Part shown: positions 11,357 through 24,192 of the stretch, one piece after another
Layout: each line of letters begins with the position of its first letter
Numbering within the stretch: the first letter of the stretch is position 1
Source of the DNA: Reticulascus tulasneorum
Taxonomy: Eukaryota > Ascomycota > Sordariomycetes > Glomerellales > Reticulascaceae
Length of the DNA: 64,000 nucleotides
Reading direction: 5' to 3'
Assembly (NCBI GenBank): GCA_001557505.1
Contig: LSAX01000012.1
Span: forward strand, 558,001 to 622,000
The notes under the pieces: generated by a model
What the model was told of the DNA's origin: nothing
Seen by the model: the letters and a program-made list of their open reading frames with translations, nothing else
Database searches by the model: none
Made by a program: the position numbers and the translations under genes

Positions 11357-12584
11357 CAACTCGAACTTATGCAGCCCCTTGTCGTTTGGTTGTCGTTTGG
11401 TTGTCGTTTGGTTGTTGTGTTGTTTACCTACTATCGTTAATTCGATGAGTCTCACGGCCGCGATGTGATATGATTCTACGAGCAGTGCTAATTGCCTTAT
11501 GAGTAGGCACATAACATCGATATAAGTACTTATATATGCCGTGAGCCGTTGTATTCTAATGCTCATGCACATGATCTTTTCACTGCGGAAGCCAGTTGCG
11601 GAGCATAATAACAAGTTTCCTAACGTCTGTCCCTGCGTCCCGAGACGCACCCTGTCACGAGACGAATCTTTGGTTTTGGAATCATCATTTTTTTCTTAGC
11701 AAGTCTATGGAGTTGTTGTTCACGTGTCACTTTCTTTAACTATTTGTCCCTAAGGAGACCAATTAGCAGTAAGAAAATGGCCGAGGTTGATCATGCTGTC
11801 GATCGTTTCAATGACGCCACCGATCGCCGACTCGGCTGTTCCCCCCTGCTTAAGCGCGACCATTAGAGTCTCCTCAAAATTCGGAGCACTTAGGGAAAGG
11901 CCCCATATCTAAAGAACATGGCTCCAAATTTTAAGGACACTCAAAGAGGAAAATAATGCAATCCGAGAGTTTCTCCGATATGAAGAAAAAAGCATAAACG
12001 CCACATATTTTAGCTTCAGATAATACCGTGTACTTTAAAGCCTTAGGCGGCAAGAGTCAGCTGTGGCTGAGGCTGGAACAACCTTTTTCCTAAGGAATGA
12101 ACCGACACGGGTTGGCTGCATGTGGTCACGTGGTCACTTTCTTTTTGTGTCCCCTGCCCAGAAAGCCATGAGGACTCGTCTGTTTCTGATCTCGAAGGGC
12201 CGACTATTTAGCCGGATAGTTCCCCGGCCCGCACACCAGGTTTCGCTGAATGACTTGGGGGATTGCAGTTTGTGGAGCGGTGTAATCCCCCATTTCACTG
12301 CAATTTAAGCCTCTACAGACACCGAGAGACTTCTTGTGGCACCTCTTCCATACTCCAGTCGATCGGGTTAACATATTGACAGCGTAGAAATCACAAGAGC
12401 ACGTGACAGCCGAGCCAGCAAACCCTCTACGTGCCAACTCGACCAGTGGCGTCATGTGTGGGCTGTGCTGCAGCCTTGCATCCCAAGATGCAGCTTCGAA
12501 CCGGCACAATGATTCTTCTTCCTTTTCAACCTGTCTTCTTCCGGTATCGACGTCGAGCCCGATAGCGACCAAGTTTCGCGCACC

Positions 12585-15500
12585 ATGCGACTTCTAGAAT
12601 GTAGCGATGGCAAGTTTGGCCTGTCGAAGGATTTGGCTTACAATATTCCCCAGTACGCCATACTGTCGCACACATGGGGACCTGACGACGAAGAGGTCAC
12701 CTTTGGAGACCTAATCAACGGCACCGGGGAGGGCAAGATCGGCTACGAAAAGATCAGATTTTGCGCAGAACAAGCAAACCGGGATGGCCTGCGATACTTC
12801 TGGGTGGACACTTGCTGCATCGACAAATCAAACAGTACCGAGCTCTCCAAGGCAATCAACTCTATGTTCAGCTGGTACCAAAATGCGGCTCGATGCTACG
12901 TATACCTAGCGGATGTCTCGGCCTCGACCTACGTGACTAGCGACCAGTTCGCGTGGAAGTCGGCGTTGCGGGCAAGCAAATGGTTTACTCGAGGCTGGAC
13001 GCTCCAAGAGCTTGTGGCGCCATCATCTGTCGAGTTCTTCACGAAGAACGGCCGCCGGCTTGGCGACAAGAGGTCTCTCGAGAAAGAGATTCACGAAATA
13101 ACAGGGATTGCCATTCTAGCACTTCGTGGAGGCACCCTCTCCGAGTTTGACATCGAGGAACGGTTCAGATGGGCCGGGAAACGGCAAACCACGCACGAGG
13201 AAGATTGGGCGTACTGCCTGCTGGGTGTTTTTGGTATTTTCATGCCACTCATATACGGCGAAGGGAGGGCAAACGCAGTTCGTCGGCTAAGGAAGGAGAT
13301 CGCTGATGCGATGAACCGTGACGATACGCTCCGCCGGGAAGGTATATCACGCGTAATGTTTCCTTTGAATCTACCTTGACTAATTCCTCTATAGCTATAA
13401 ACAGCACTTGGATGGTGCCATTCGAACGAAATCTTTCCTTCACCAGCCGCGAATCTGACATGGAGAAACTTCGCCAAGCGCTCCCCACGGGTCAGACTGC
13501 AAAGGTCGCAATCACGGGGCTCGGCGGGGTCGGCAAGACGCAGCTCGCGCTTGAGTTTGTCTATCGAATAAGGGCTGAACACAAGAACTGCTCAGTTATG
13601 TGGATACCCACAACGAGCAAGGAGAGTCTTGCACAGGGGTTTCTCAATGCCGCCAAGCAGCTTGGCATAGCCGGATGCGAAGATGACAAGGCCGACGTAA
13701 AGAAGCTTGTGCAGGACTACCTAAGCAGCGAGAGCGCTGGCCAGTGGCTACTAGTATTCGACAACGCCGACGACGTCAGCATGTGGATAGACAAGTCTCA
13801 GCAGGAATCCGGACGTCTGATAGACTGTCTCCCAAGAAGTAGCCGTGGGTCTATCATCTTCACGACGCGCGATAAGAAGACGGCCGTCAAGCTTGCCGGC
13901 CGCAACGTGGTAGAAATGTCGGAAATGGACTCAGTTGGCGGCGAGCAGCTGCTACGAAATTACCTGGTTGACCGGGATCTGCTTGATAAGCAAGGAGAAT
14001 CAACGGGCCTACTTACCCAACTAACGTACCTTCCGTTGGCTATTGTCCAGGCAGCAGTATACATCAACGAGAATGGAATAAGCTTACGGGATTATATATC
14101 ACTCTTGGAGGAGCAAGAGGAGGACGTGATTGATCTCCTCAGCGAGGACTTTGAAGACGAGGGGCGGTACCGGGACATAAAGAACCCAGTAGCCACTACT
14201 TGGCTCATCTCGTTTGAGCAGATGCGGCAGCGCGACGCTCTTGCAGCGGACTACCTATCGTTCATGGCTTGTGTGGATGCCAAAGATATTCCACAGTCGC
14301 TTCTTCCGCCAGGCCAATCGCGGAAGAAAGAGACAGAAGCGATGGGGACGCTGCAAGGCTACTCGTTCATTACCAAGCGGTCTGCAGACTCGGATGTCGA
14401 TATTCATCGACTGGTACACCTGGCGACGCGGAACTGGCTCCGGAAGGAAGGGTTATTACTTGTTTGGACTGGCAAAGTCATTGTAAGACTGGCAGAATTG
14501 CTGGAAGACGTCGGTCATGAAAACAGAGCGGCGTGGAGGTCGTACATGCCGCACGCATACTACACGCTCGAGTCGAGCTGTGCTAATGGGGATGACGAGG
14601 ATAGGCTTGATCTGCTGTGGGGATACGGACTATGTCTCTACTATGATGGACGGTATAGGGAAGCGGAAGTACCATTCAGGCAAGTATTAGAGACGCGCAA
14701 GACGAAGCTCGGGGCCGATCATCCTGACACGCTGATGAGCATGGCCAACCTGGCGTCGACGTTTTGGAACCAGGGCCGGTGGTCAGAGGCCGAGAAGCTG
14801 GACGTGCAGGTGATGGAGACTCGCAAGACGAAGCTCGGGGCCGATCATCCCGACACGCTGACGAGCATGGCCAACCTGGCGTCGACGTACAGGAACCAGG
14901 GCCGGTGGTCAGAGGCCGAGAAGCTGGAGGTGCAGGTGATGGAGACTTTTCAGACGAAGCTCGGGGCCGATCATCCCAACACGCTGACGAGCATGGCCAA
15001 CCTGGCGTCAACGTACAGGAATCAGGGCCGGTGGTCCGAGGCCGAGAAGCTGGACGTGCAGGTGATGGAGGCTCGCCAGACGAAGCTCGGGGCCGATCAT
15101 CCCGACACGCTCACGAGCATGGGCAACCTGGCGTCGACGTACAGGAACCAGGGCCGGTGGTCAGAGGCCGAGAAGCTGGAGGTGCAGGTGATGGAGACTT
15201 TTCAGACGAAGCTCGGGGCCGATCATCCCGACACGCTGACGAGCATGGCCAACCTGGCGTCGACGTTTTGGAACCAGGGCCGGTGGTCAGAGGCCGAGAA
15301 GCTGTTTGTGCAGGTGATGGAGACTCGCCAGACGAAGCTCGGGGCCGATCATCCCGACACGCTGACGAGCATGGCCAACCTGGCGTCGACGTTTTGGAAC
15401 CAGGGCCGGTGGTCAGAGGCCGAGAAGCTGGAGGTGCAGGTGATGGAGACTCGGCAGACGAAGCTCGGGGCCGATCATCCCTCGACGCTGACGAGCATGG

Positions 15501-15709
15501 CCAACCTCGCTTTCACTTGGCATAGCCAAGGCCGCCTTGGAGATGCTCTAGACTTGATGCAGCGTTGCTTCCGTCTTCGGCAGCAAGCACTCGGTCCAGA
15601 TCATCCCCATACGATATCCACACGGTCTGCTCTAGAGCAATGGCAACAAGCGAGCGAGAACTCAAATAACACAGGCGCTCTGGAAGAGGCCCGGGCGTCT
15701 GGACAGTAG
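12585..15709 (+). CDS. HET-NB-ARC-TPR NLR-like receptor, two exons
   Basis: Exons 12585-13341 and 13395-15709. The 53 bp intron has GTATAT donor, CTAAT branch and CTATAG acceptor and restores phase exactly, giving about 1023 aa. The downstream frame has no suitable ATG of its own, which supports the join. Residues ~20-170 are a HET domain with its three blocks: YAILSHTWG, FWVDTCCIDK and RGWTLQEL; TTHEEDWAYCLLG and IYGEG follow. NB-ARC: P-loop GLGGVGKT (~294), Walker B LLVFDNADD, LPLA. Residues ~676-950 are near-identical 42-residue TPR units (SMANLAST..NQGRWSEAEKL). HET domains execute programmed cell death in heterokaryon incompatibility, and the TPR part is expected to sense the ligand. CACCATG is a good start context. 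The gene appears intact. Confidence 0.93.
14690..15560 (+). repeat. TPR-coding tandem array, 126 bp units (~6-7 copies)
   Basis: Six nearly identical 126 bp units plus a diverged seventh, inside the HET-NLR gene. Differences fall at recurring codons: residues 3-4 (RK/FQ/RQ), 13 (D/N/S), 25-26 (YR/FW) and 38 (D/E/F) of the 42-residue unit. Confidence 0.95.
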
Positions 15710-17200
15710 TGCTACGAATTATGATGTTTATACATTGGGGCTACGGCTTTTATAACGAATAAGATTATCAGAGGGCATGTTGTAAGATCTTTATATTAAA
15801 TCTCAGAGCAACTGCTAAGTAGAATAAAGCCTAGCCCTTCTGAGATCTTTGGGTTGGCGGCTGTCAATATTGAAAGAGACCGACGATTCATCACAAGCTC
15901 ATGATCATTCATATGACCTCCTTAGTAAGCCTCTATGGGCCACTCTTAATTCCACAGACTTCGAGCATAAGCCGAAAATGGCTGACATGGCCAGCTGCCA
16001 GAGGGGGTTTAGGTCAGCCTGCTATGAGCCATATCTGAGGAATCAAAACTGGGTCCTGTTACTGTGAAGAGACAGAAGACAGCCGGTTTTGCTGGCTACG
16101 CCCACGGCCACTCTTTGCGCTGGTCGGAATTTTCCGGCAGGATACTCGCAGCCACAAGCATCGCAGCCGCAAGTTTACCAGCCACATATTTACCAGCCAC
16201 AATACCAGGATCTTTGATCTCTTGATTAGAGGTATCAGCCCATGTGGCAACGTCGTATAACATAGCACGCCCTGGCCGCTACAGGACTAACAATAGCTTT
16301 TTAGCTTTTTAGTATACCTTAGATATCTGTATCTAATCGTTCTTCGAGTTTCAAAGGTGAAAAAAGCTCAATGGTAGTGTCCCAAGTCAAGGGGTTCCAA
16401 TGCAGTATAAAAGAAGGCTCTCTATAAATTCAATGGGCCGACGACGACACGATAATAATTTTCGGAATTAAGAGGCTAGGAGTGTTCAGGAGAGGTATGT
16501 AATGCACTGAAACAAAAACAAATAAATTTTATATCGTGTTCATAGATTTAAAGTCGCTTGAACTCAAAGTACCTACTATTTGTCTCGTTACAGGGGGCGT
16601 CTTGGGACGTAGGGACAGACGTTATGTATATAAGAAACCAAGTCAGATTCAGAACAATCCATGTTTGATGTTACATGTAGGTCCTGATTTGGCAACCGTG
16701 AGTACTATAAAGCCATCCTAAGTAACAGTCGAATGGTTACAGTTTCTAGTCTGACTACCTCTAGACTCTAATATCTATTGGAACACCAAGTCCACTACTT
16801 GGACCCGTGTATTACGGCTGAATATGGCTTAGCACATTCTGCTAGCTGGAGTGCTTCTCTCATGTTTCAAAAAGCGGTGTCGATTTCGCAAGTCACTGCA
16901 TAGAGTAATATAATCGCATGCTAGTTGGCTACGAGGCCAATGATGTCTGTCATCAGCTGTTTCCCAATCTCATGCACGCTAGTCTAGAGGTGAACGCCAT
17001 GACATGCAGAGACCCTAGAAGTCGGAGCGCATAGGAGTCTCTAGATCCAAATTGGTGAGCTGAGGGACGCGTACAAATTAGGGATCCGTGACAACATCAT
17101 CGACGTACATGCTCTGTATGTACTTTCTACCTTGTTTTCCATCTCTATGAGAAGGAGCGGCCTGGGAATAATGGCCAGTGCATGGTCTAGGTATGCGACA
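15710..17200. other. Intergenic, nothing recognised
   Basis: Between the HET-NLR stop and the left end of the inverted duplication. Only short motif-free frames are present. A small run of CAGCCAC-like direct repeats occurs around 16150-16200. Confidence 0.6.
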
Positions 17201-17379
17201 ATTAATAGAATCTACATGTGCTCACTCACATGAGTGACATGCCCCCTCCTTTCATTGTCGGAAGCATGTCATTACTTCTAATGCTGCCCGGAAGTACAAG
17301 ATGCGATTCGATTCAGCGTTGATCTACCGCAGCTCATGGAATCACTCATAGTTTTCGGCTCAGTGCCTTGTTCCATCTT

Positions 17380-18829
17380 TCACAGGCAGGCCCCAACAAG
17401 TCGGAGAAGCCGGTCATTTTCTACGTGACCAGCGCAATGTAGCAGCAGGATGGTACCAAGCGCGGCATTGGAGTAGTCTCCGTGTCTGAACTCACCATTA
17501 TGGGCGGCTACAGCTGCGGTCAGTGCCCACAAGTTCGGTAGCTGATAAGGGTGAGATTTGCTTAGCTTGTCTGGAGTGGTTGAGTTTGGGGACACTAGCT
17601 TACCTGATCTTGAACTATTCTCTCTATCGCCGAGGTAGAATGTCCTATGGACGTAGTGTCGTCGCGCTCCTGGTCTTCGACTGAGTGACTTATTTTGGTT
17701 GCCAATGAGTTGCGTGTATTATCACATTCTGAAATTAGCATCGCCTCGGCTGTCTTCAAGACTGCTTCCTGGAATCCTCGCCGCTCCCACGCACTCCATC
17801 TCCCGGTCGCACTGAACACCTCCTCAACAACCTGGGGCAGCCGCCGGTTACGACTCAGTCGCTGATCGCTGGCCAGAGTTGATGACTCGTCAAAACTACC
17901 ACAGTAGTATGCCGTTACTAGCTCATCAAAGTTGCTGAATCCTGCCGCATCAACATGCTCCATAACGTATTACAAACGCTTGTTTAATGGTGAGTGCTTT
18001 GCGGGTATGGTCGGAGAGCGTGTGTTAATAAATGGTTCCGTTTTCGCAGCGACGACACGTGAGGCCCCAATTATTGTAGTCTGCAGTGGTGACCCAGGCG
18101 GGTTTGCCGAGAATGGAAGATGTTCCGTGTTCTGGGGAGGTTGAGCGAAGGCGTCGAGCGTCAAGAGGTCGGCGTGAGAAATTGAAGTCAAGATACATGG
18201 TATCGGTAATATCCAATGACAATGCCATATCGCTGCTGCCTTATGCCCCGGGGTCTGCCCGAGCTGAGTTTGGGCTTGAGGCAGTGGATGATGATAAGCA
18301 GGGAAGTTGTTCATAAGCCAGGCATCCTGCAGCAAGCCTATGCTGTCAGTCTCTTCTCCATGCTGGCTAGAGAACTTTGGTTGCTGGAGATGAAATACGA
18401 GAGATCTGCCCCGTCGATAGGGTTGCGTAATGGCGATTCTCCCTGCACGGCAGGTTGCGGAATTTGATTGCGTGAAAAGGATTCGGAAACGCTACGGCTA
18501 CTTACTATTTGTGGGGAGGTGATGGCTGGCACTTTTCCCAGGCTTTGCTCTTCACAACCATCTGGGTACTCTAATCTTTCTTTAAATGCATCAAGGCGTG
18601 CCCTGACGCGATGGCCTGGTCATTGGTTAATTTCTGATTCTCGCTGGCGGTATGGAAAACCAGCACGATATGATCTTTGCGCAACCCTATGTTGAGTTCT
18701 CTTTTTCACTTTCGGGTCCCTGATTCGTATCCGGTCGCCCTCGACGGACAGTTCATTCCTATTTGGAATGGAGTACGGTGCGGAGTCCCCCGTAGGAGAT
18801 TGCGTGTTTGAGCCCGCCTTGTCAGTCAT
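17380..18829 (-). pseudogene. bZIP-type transcription factor pseudogene (left-arm copy of the 30740 gene)
   Basis: Exon 1 (18829-18667) encodes RIRDPKVKKRTQHRVAQRSY, where the invariant basic-region Asn is His (CAT; the other copy has AAT). A 51 bp intron (18666-18616) matches the sister gene. Exon 2 starts HRVRARLDAF. A 2 bp insertion near 18395 shifts the frame and leads to a stop at 18338-18340. The middle of the protein is deleted, and TAA at 17970-17972 interrupts just before the conserved C-terminal region (VDAAGFSNFDELVTAYY, RLSRNRRLPQV). The last exon (LPNLWALTAAVAAHNG, ending LRLVGACL) is well kept. The gene cannot make the full protein. Confidence 0.88.
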
Positions 18830-21195
18830 AATGTGACCTAGGGGCGACAGTGAAATGGGGGGGGAGAGGGGGGTTCGGCGCAGCTGGAACCGGCTTAGTG
18901 GGGGATTGTTGATCCAGGTATTTTATATGCTCGTCCCAGCTCCGAAATCGTTCTTTAGCTGGCCATCATGCAGATGCGCGTATACCCCGCCAATCCAGCA
19001 TGCGGGGAGATCAAGCAGCTTGATCTGCGAAATAGTTCTCGAAGCGGCAGTAGCCTATTCAGAGGGTTCACGCCGGGAGTCTCGTTATCAGAGCAGGACT
19101 TGCCGACTATTTCCGGCTGCTTTCACGAGCCCGATCCTTCTACCAGAGTTCGTTGAAGAGCACTCAATAATTTCATGTTGTGTGACGTGGGGTAGGCGGA
19201 CGGGAAGGCGTTCTGACTGGGGTGTCGATTGGATGTGGCGGTCCGCCGTTGTGAAAGAAGCCCGGCACGGCACATCCAGCTGACCACCCCCCTCCCCCCA
19301 AAAAAGAAAATTCAAGCCACGCCACGTCTATCGCCGTGATGAAGGGTTGCTATGCTCCCTTAGTAAATCGTGCAGATGGCGTAATTGCTCTCTCCGGTCT
19401 AATTCATCTCAGAGGCGTTCCTGCTATTGGGAGGAGTAATAACATGCGCCGCTCTGTAGATGCGTAGGTAGTCATCCCAGGGGTTGAAATATTACCACCG
19501 CCGGTATGCCCGTTCATGTATATATATATGTATGTAAGGTTGAGAGGAGCGGCAGCGACACCCCTGTTAGGTGGCCCGCCGAGGGTCGTTTGTATCCATC
19601 CATGAGGATCGAGGATTGAGGACTGAAACATTTTACGGCAATCAGAAAGCAAGTTCTCGTGAGATCCGACTCTGACAACATGCGCACGCTAAGTTGCGCA
19701 GGAAACGATCCACAAGAACATCGTCACTGTCCACCCAGAATCAGGGATCAAGGATCAATTCGGCGAATGTAACCAGCTGCTGATTTCTGAACTGCGTACT
19801 TGTGGGGCTGGTACTTGGATCTCTCGTCATCTTTTACTATATTTGTGTCGTTCTATAAACCGTACACTTTACTGAACGTCGCCCAAAGCTTCTTCCCACG
19901 CTGGCAACAGCTAACTAAGCACTCGAAATCGTGCGATGCTCCCCCCTCCCAAGCGGATTGCGTGACAAGTTGCAGGATGTTGTCCTGGTTTATTGTAATT
20001 ACCACTTCGATGCATAAGGTAGTCTGAGCCTCGACGTCGGTCTGCGTCGCACTCCACTTTGAAACATAATCCTAATGCAGACGGTAACATGTAGGCCAAG
20101 CTAGCGAGTGCGGCATCCTTCTCGACGCGTCAGTCAGTTGCGCGTCGACCCACGTCCGGAGTCCATGTATCAAAACGGGAGTTGTCGGACTTGCCGCTCG
20201 CACTGCACGGGTAAGAGGTTAAATTGACGATCAGTGCGCCTTGTGGATATAATTAACGGGTGGAAGGGCCCAAGCCGATTCGTGGACAATCGCCTGCCTG
20301 ACTAGGCTGCAGCTGAGACTGCCATCTGTGTAACTAACCCAGGAAGGGAACGTCGTGCGAGGGGGGCATTGCCATGCATGCATGGTCAGGCCCCTGCAAC
20401 AACAACAGCTAAACTGGCGGGTCAAATAATAACCTGCCGCCTTTTTCAATCTCAACCCCAGGTCGAACTAATTAACCATAGGGCAGTGAGTGCTAAAAAT
20501 CGGGGGAAGCCTGATACAGTTTATTTGTCAAATCCCGTTTCCCTGATCGGATATTGAAACTGGTGTTTTTTATTTTGGATCACATTCCTTATCTCATGAC
20601 AGGCATACTCCTGGAAAGGGATTTCCCTGTCTTGTGGGTATGAGCGATTATGATAGCGGATTCTTTTTTTTTTCTTGGTTTTTTCTTGGTTTTTTTCTTT
20701 TTCCTTCCTTTGCTCTTGGACCCCACTTGGAACGGCACGGTTGTGGCGGCTGTGGTTACTTCGGTGCCTTGGCTAAGTGCTCTCGAGGCACGAAAGTACG
20801 CGGTTTTTGCCACGGGCATGCTTGCCGGGGTCGGTGTGGCATATGCAGCCCGTGAGGATCGAGTCGACAAAGGGACTTAGCACATCATTCGCTACCGTAC
20901 CGCCGATAAAAGCCACTTCGAGTAGTCCGTACCTGTTCCGAGTTCCACTACCGTTGGCATCCCAGTGGCACAATCTGCAAGACTCTATGAAACCATACAC
21001 CCAGGTTGCCGCATCCGAGCCAATAACCCCGCGAATGCATGCCTGTGCCAGCTCTGTGCTTTATGGATGCGACAAGAGAGCGTCTCCGGCCATGTATGTA
21101 TAATACCCCCCTTCCTTGCTTTGCCGATTGTTTGCGGTCGGGAACTTGCCGTTCCTCTCTCGCCAACTTACCCCCCGCCCCTCACTTGCTGCGTC

Positions 21196-22556
21196 ATGTC
21201 ATCTGTACAGACCGATATCGCCCCCGACAATCTGCCTGCACATGACTCCGCTCAATTTCCAAAGGCTAAGGAGAAGACAGGGCACCGAAATCGCCTCGCC
21301 CGGCGATCACATCGTACGTTAAGGCAGATGATCGAACATCCTGAGCTGCATAAAAAGAAACGGGGCAATGACTAACAGCATTCCTTCACAGCTCGAGTCT
21401 CGAAGACTAAGCTAGAAGAGCTTCGAGAAAAGGTGAGGATACACGAGCAGCAAGTTGAGAAATCGACCAGAGCCCAGTCAATTCTATCGCCTACCATCGT
21501 CGATACGACGTCCACCCCGGAGGCAGCACGATATGATTCTGCGGGCACTGTTGATTTCTTCATGAGTAGGTAGATCGCGTTGCTACTAGTGCCTGTCTGT
21601 ATTTGTAAGCCGTTATATGCTAACTTCGTCAGCGCCATCAAGTGATATCAACGGCAGTTATGCTCTACATGAAGCCGAAGTCTTAGATCATGCAGCGTTC
21701 CTGAACTTCAATGATTTAGCCACGATCTCCTCGCCAGCTAGGCCATCCTATGCTTGGACAACGCCGCAACCGTCGCAAGGATCGCCAATTCCTTTCGGGT
21801 CGCGCTCAGTAGTCAGTGAGCCGGTGGGATTCGGATTCGAGAACGCATTCTACTCGCCACAGAGCCTCCATGAGCTGAGCCGAGAACCTCAGCAACACTC
21901 TACCGAGTATGTGCCACAAGAGAACCTACAGCGGAGCGTGGATGCTAGTGCTCCTATTGAAGACCGTATCCGCTATGTCGTAGACCACGCCGCAGCTGCA
22001 GGATTTGACACTCTTGACGAGGCTATTGCGGCGTATTACATAGAAACATTTAAAGACACGTCTCCGCTCTGTCAAGATCAGAGATTACGCCGCAACCGGC
22101 GATTGCCTCAGCTTTTGAGCAGACTTCACAACGCTGCCAAGGGCTGGGACGACTGGGAGCGACAAGGGTTCCAAGAACAGATTACACTAAGCGCTGAAGA
22201 GATTCTTGTCAAAGAATTAAATTCCTTCGTTACACAACATATAATTGGCACTACCAGAATAGAAACCGCAAACATCGATCTAAGAGGCAAGGAGTTTGGG
22301 GGAGGAAAACACCGAATAGAAAGGCAGAAAATCCAAGACCACGCAAGTACACGTGCATTCAATGCCGGCCCCTTCTGACATATTTGACTGGCTTGCCACA
22401 GCTCAGGACTAACTTGATCGATAGCTTCCAAACCTATGGGCTCTGACAACAGCTCTACTGGCGATATCTAATGTACTCAAGCAAGACACCCGCCCAGACG
22501 CAGACACGGCTCTTGCTATCATCGAAAATTTGTGCTACCGTACACCCATGACATGA
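21196..22556 (+). CDS. bZIP-type transcription factor, four exons
   Basis: Exons 21196-21313, 21392-21565, 21633-22342 and 22425-22556 give about 377 aa with consistent phases (1, 1, 0). The basic region is TGHRNRLARRSH, joined at the first splice to PRVSKTKLEELREKV, so leucines fall at the bZIP spacing after Asn. Intron 3 has a GC donor (GCAAGT), where its sister at 26468-27754 has GTAAGT. The C-terminal half has the helix-rich region shared by all four bZIP copies here (AAGFDTLDEAIAAYY, QRLRRNRRLPQLL, WERQGFQEQI) and the final exon LPNLWALTTALLAISN. Likely a nuclear regulator, possibly of the neighbouring metabolite locus. The Pro after RSH is unusual for a basic region, so DNA binding is uncertain. 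Confidence 0.75.
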
Positions 22557-22615
22557 AACTCTCGCATCGCTTGAAAGGGGCTACAGGTGGCTTGTGGGAA
22601 TGGTAGTAGGCTTGC

Positions 22616-23385
22616 CGGCCATAGTTGTGTATACAACCGGGCATCCTCAGGAGCCCTTGGCAGTTGGCAATACCGTGCTAAGCTGGGATCCAGAAGGCTG
22701 GCGTGTTGACAACACTCCTGTCGTCGGTCGGCCTTCGACCTCGGTCCCAGCAGAACTGGATGGTTGGGGCAATGGCCGGTCGTGCCAGAAGATGTGAAGC
22801 GCCATGAAATCTGAGACTCTAGCGCTGATGCGCCCCCCACTTAGTAACTACGCATGCGACGAAACGGGATGGCAGCACATCCCAGTGTTGCAGCCACTGT
22901 TTACGTGTATATTTAATCTTTGAGCCTTCTCTTGGAAAGGCTTGTAGCTAGTCCAAGCAATATTATAGTCCTCAATCTGCTTATCTTGCACCGTTCGGAG
23001 TGGCAGTCTTTTCCTGCATGCTCGAAGAGGCTGGTGCAAGGCCGCATGGAGCTCCCTTCAGCGGTTTCCGGTTGACAATGAGGAGTGTGATAGCTGTACT
23101 ATGTAGTAAGGAGGGGATGGATGTAGGTTATATACTGACAAATACGGTTCTGGTACAACAGCAAGATCAAGTACAATTTAATGTACTTTATCTTGCTCAC
23201 AGTTCAAAGGAGGCCTGTTACCATACAGGCCAATCTAAGCGAATTTCCAATCTTATGCTTAAAGTTGACATGGTTTCGTGTCGCTTAATCTTCGAGATGC
23301 GCCGTATCCGTATCAGTCTAATTGACTCTGCGGCTAATAGCCGCCTTTGAGTCCAACTGCCCGCAGTAGAAACACCCGCCTAGGG
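22616..23385. other. Spacer at the edge of the inverted duplication
   Basis: Unique sequence between the left arm and the NRPS relic. No motif-bearing frame seen. Confidence 0.55.
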
Positions 23386-24180
23386 CATGGAGTTTTATGG
23401 GCTGTGGCAAGACACAGGCTGGTCCTGCTCGATTCTGACGTGGCTACCCCGGATGCCCAGCTCCCAGACATGGGACTTGGACGGATTGACGAGAATCTAG
23501 GCCACCAGACGCCAAACGATGGTACCCGTGCCGGTGCTGGACCCTCAGCGACAGGCCTCGCATATGAAATATTCACGCCCGCGCAGGTCAAGCCATTCCT
23601 GGAAAGTATCCCCTCTGCCATTGGCGCCTTCGACTTGCTCTTTGCCGCCGGTGATCGGTTTGAGAATTGCGATGCGGTTGCAACAAGGGGTTGTTGGGGC
23701 TGGCGTCTACAACGCGTACGGTCCGACTGAGAACGCGATCCTCAGTATCATCCACAATATCGGGGAGAATGAGTCGTGTGTGAGTAGTGTTCCCATCGGA
23801 CGGGCCGTGAGTAACTCTAGGGCGTACATCATGGATCCGAACCAGCAGCTTGTTCCCATCGGCGCCATGGGAGAACTCGTCGTCACGGGCGATGGGCTCG
23901 CTCGGGGGTACACCGATCCGGCCATGGACGTGGGCCGCTTCGTGGACGTGGTAACGACAGCCAGCTCGTGCATGCATACCGGACGGGTGACCGCGCACGG
24001 TACCGGCCACGAGCTGACCAAATCGAGTTGGTCAGACGCATCGACAAGCAGATCAAGATCCGGGGGCACCGCATCGAGCCGGCCGAGGTAGAGAATGCCA
24101 TACTCCGCCACGACGCAGTACGCGAAGCGGTTGGGTTGCAACCCGATATTTCAACGCAAAGTGTCCCCAGTTGCTGATAT
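23386..24180 (+). pseudogene. NRPS adenylation-domain relic
   Basis: Frames hop but together read as an A domain. HRLVLLDSDVATPD and SATGLAYEIFT are followed directly by PAQVKPFLESIPSAIGAFD. The whole segment from SGSTGxPKG through the substrate-binding core is therefore deleted. Then come AYGPTENAILS, VPIGRAVSN, GAMGELVVTGDG, YRTGDRARYRP, IDKQIKIRGHRIEPAEVEN. At least two frameshifts are needed (near 23690 and 23960). It ends near 24170 without carrier domain, abutting the convergent hydrolase gene. It resembles the second A domain of the NRPS at 1-5714, which ends at the same GELVVTGDG motif. A product cannot be functional. Confidence 0.88.
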
Positions 24181-24192
24181 CTCAGTCTGTAT

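Larger units (their letters stand above)
5715..12584. other. Gene-poor intergenic region
   Basis: No recognisable protein family. Open frames are short, overlap on both strands and carry no motif. The stretch holds a poly-G tract, a degenerate tandem repeat (about 9385-9530), CA and CT microsatellites (11279-11356), and several A/T-rich tracts. Around 8618-9010 the sequence resembles retroelement-derived DNA, but I could not define termini. The first few hundred bases beyond 5714 should contain the NRPS promoter, and those before 12585 the promoter of the HET-NLR gene. Confidence 0.6.
17200..22615. repeat. Left arm of a large imperfect inverted duplication
   Basis: This ~5.4 kb arm matches 26395-32570 in reverse orientation. 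Collinear anchor matches by eye: 17380-18829 with 30740-32376 (bZIP genes); 18900-19080 with 30480-30690; 19241-19325 with 29871-29960; 20375-20450 with 28490-28575; 20930-22556 with 28130-26468 (second bZIP gene with promoter). Both flanks extend past the genes to about 17.2 and 22.6 kb. Coding parts are more similar than spacers, and indels are frequent, so the duplication is old. Confidence 0.85.

Noticed and set aside
13376..13394. Separate NB-ARC-TPR gene starting at 13376
   Set aside because: That frame opens with TTG, not ATG, inside a clear 53 bp intron; phases join it to the HET exon.
14764..15525. 253-codon plus-strand frame within the HET-NLR TPR array
   Set aside because: Shifted frame of the same repeats (GRGREAGRAGDGD type); the TPR frame is continuous with NB-ARC.
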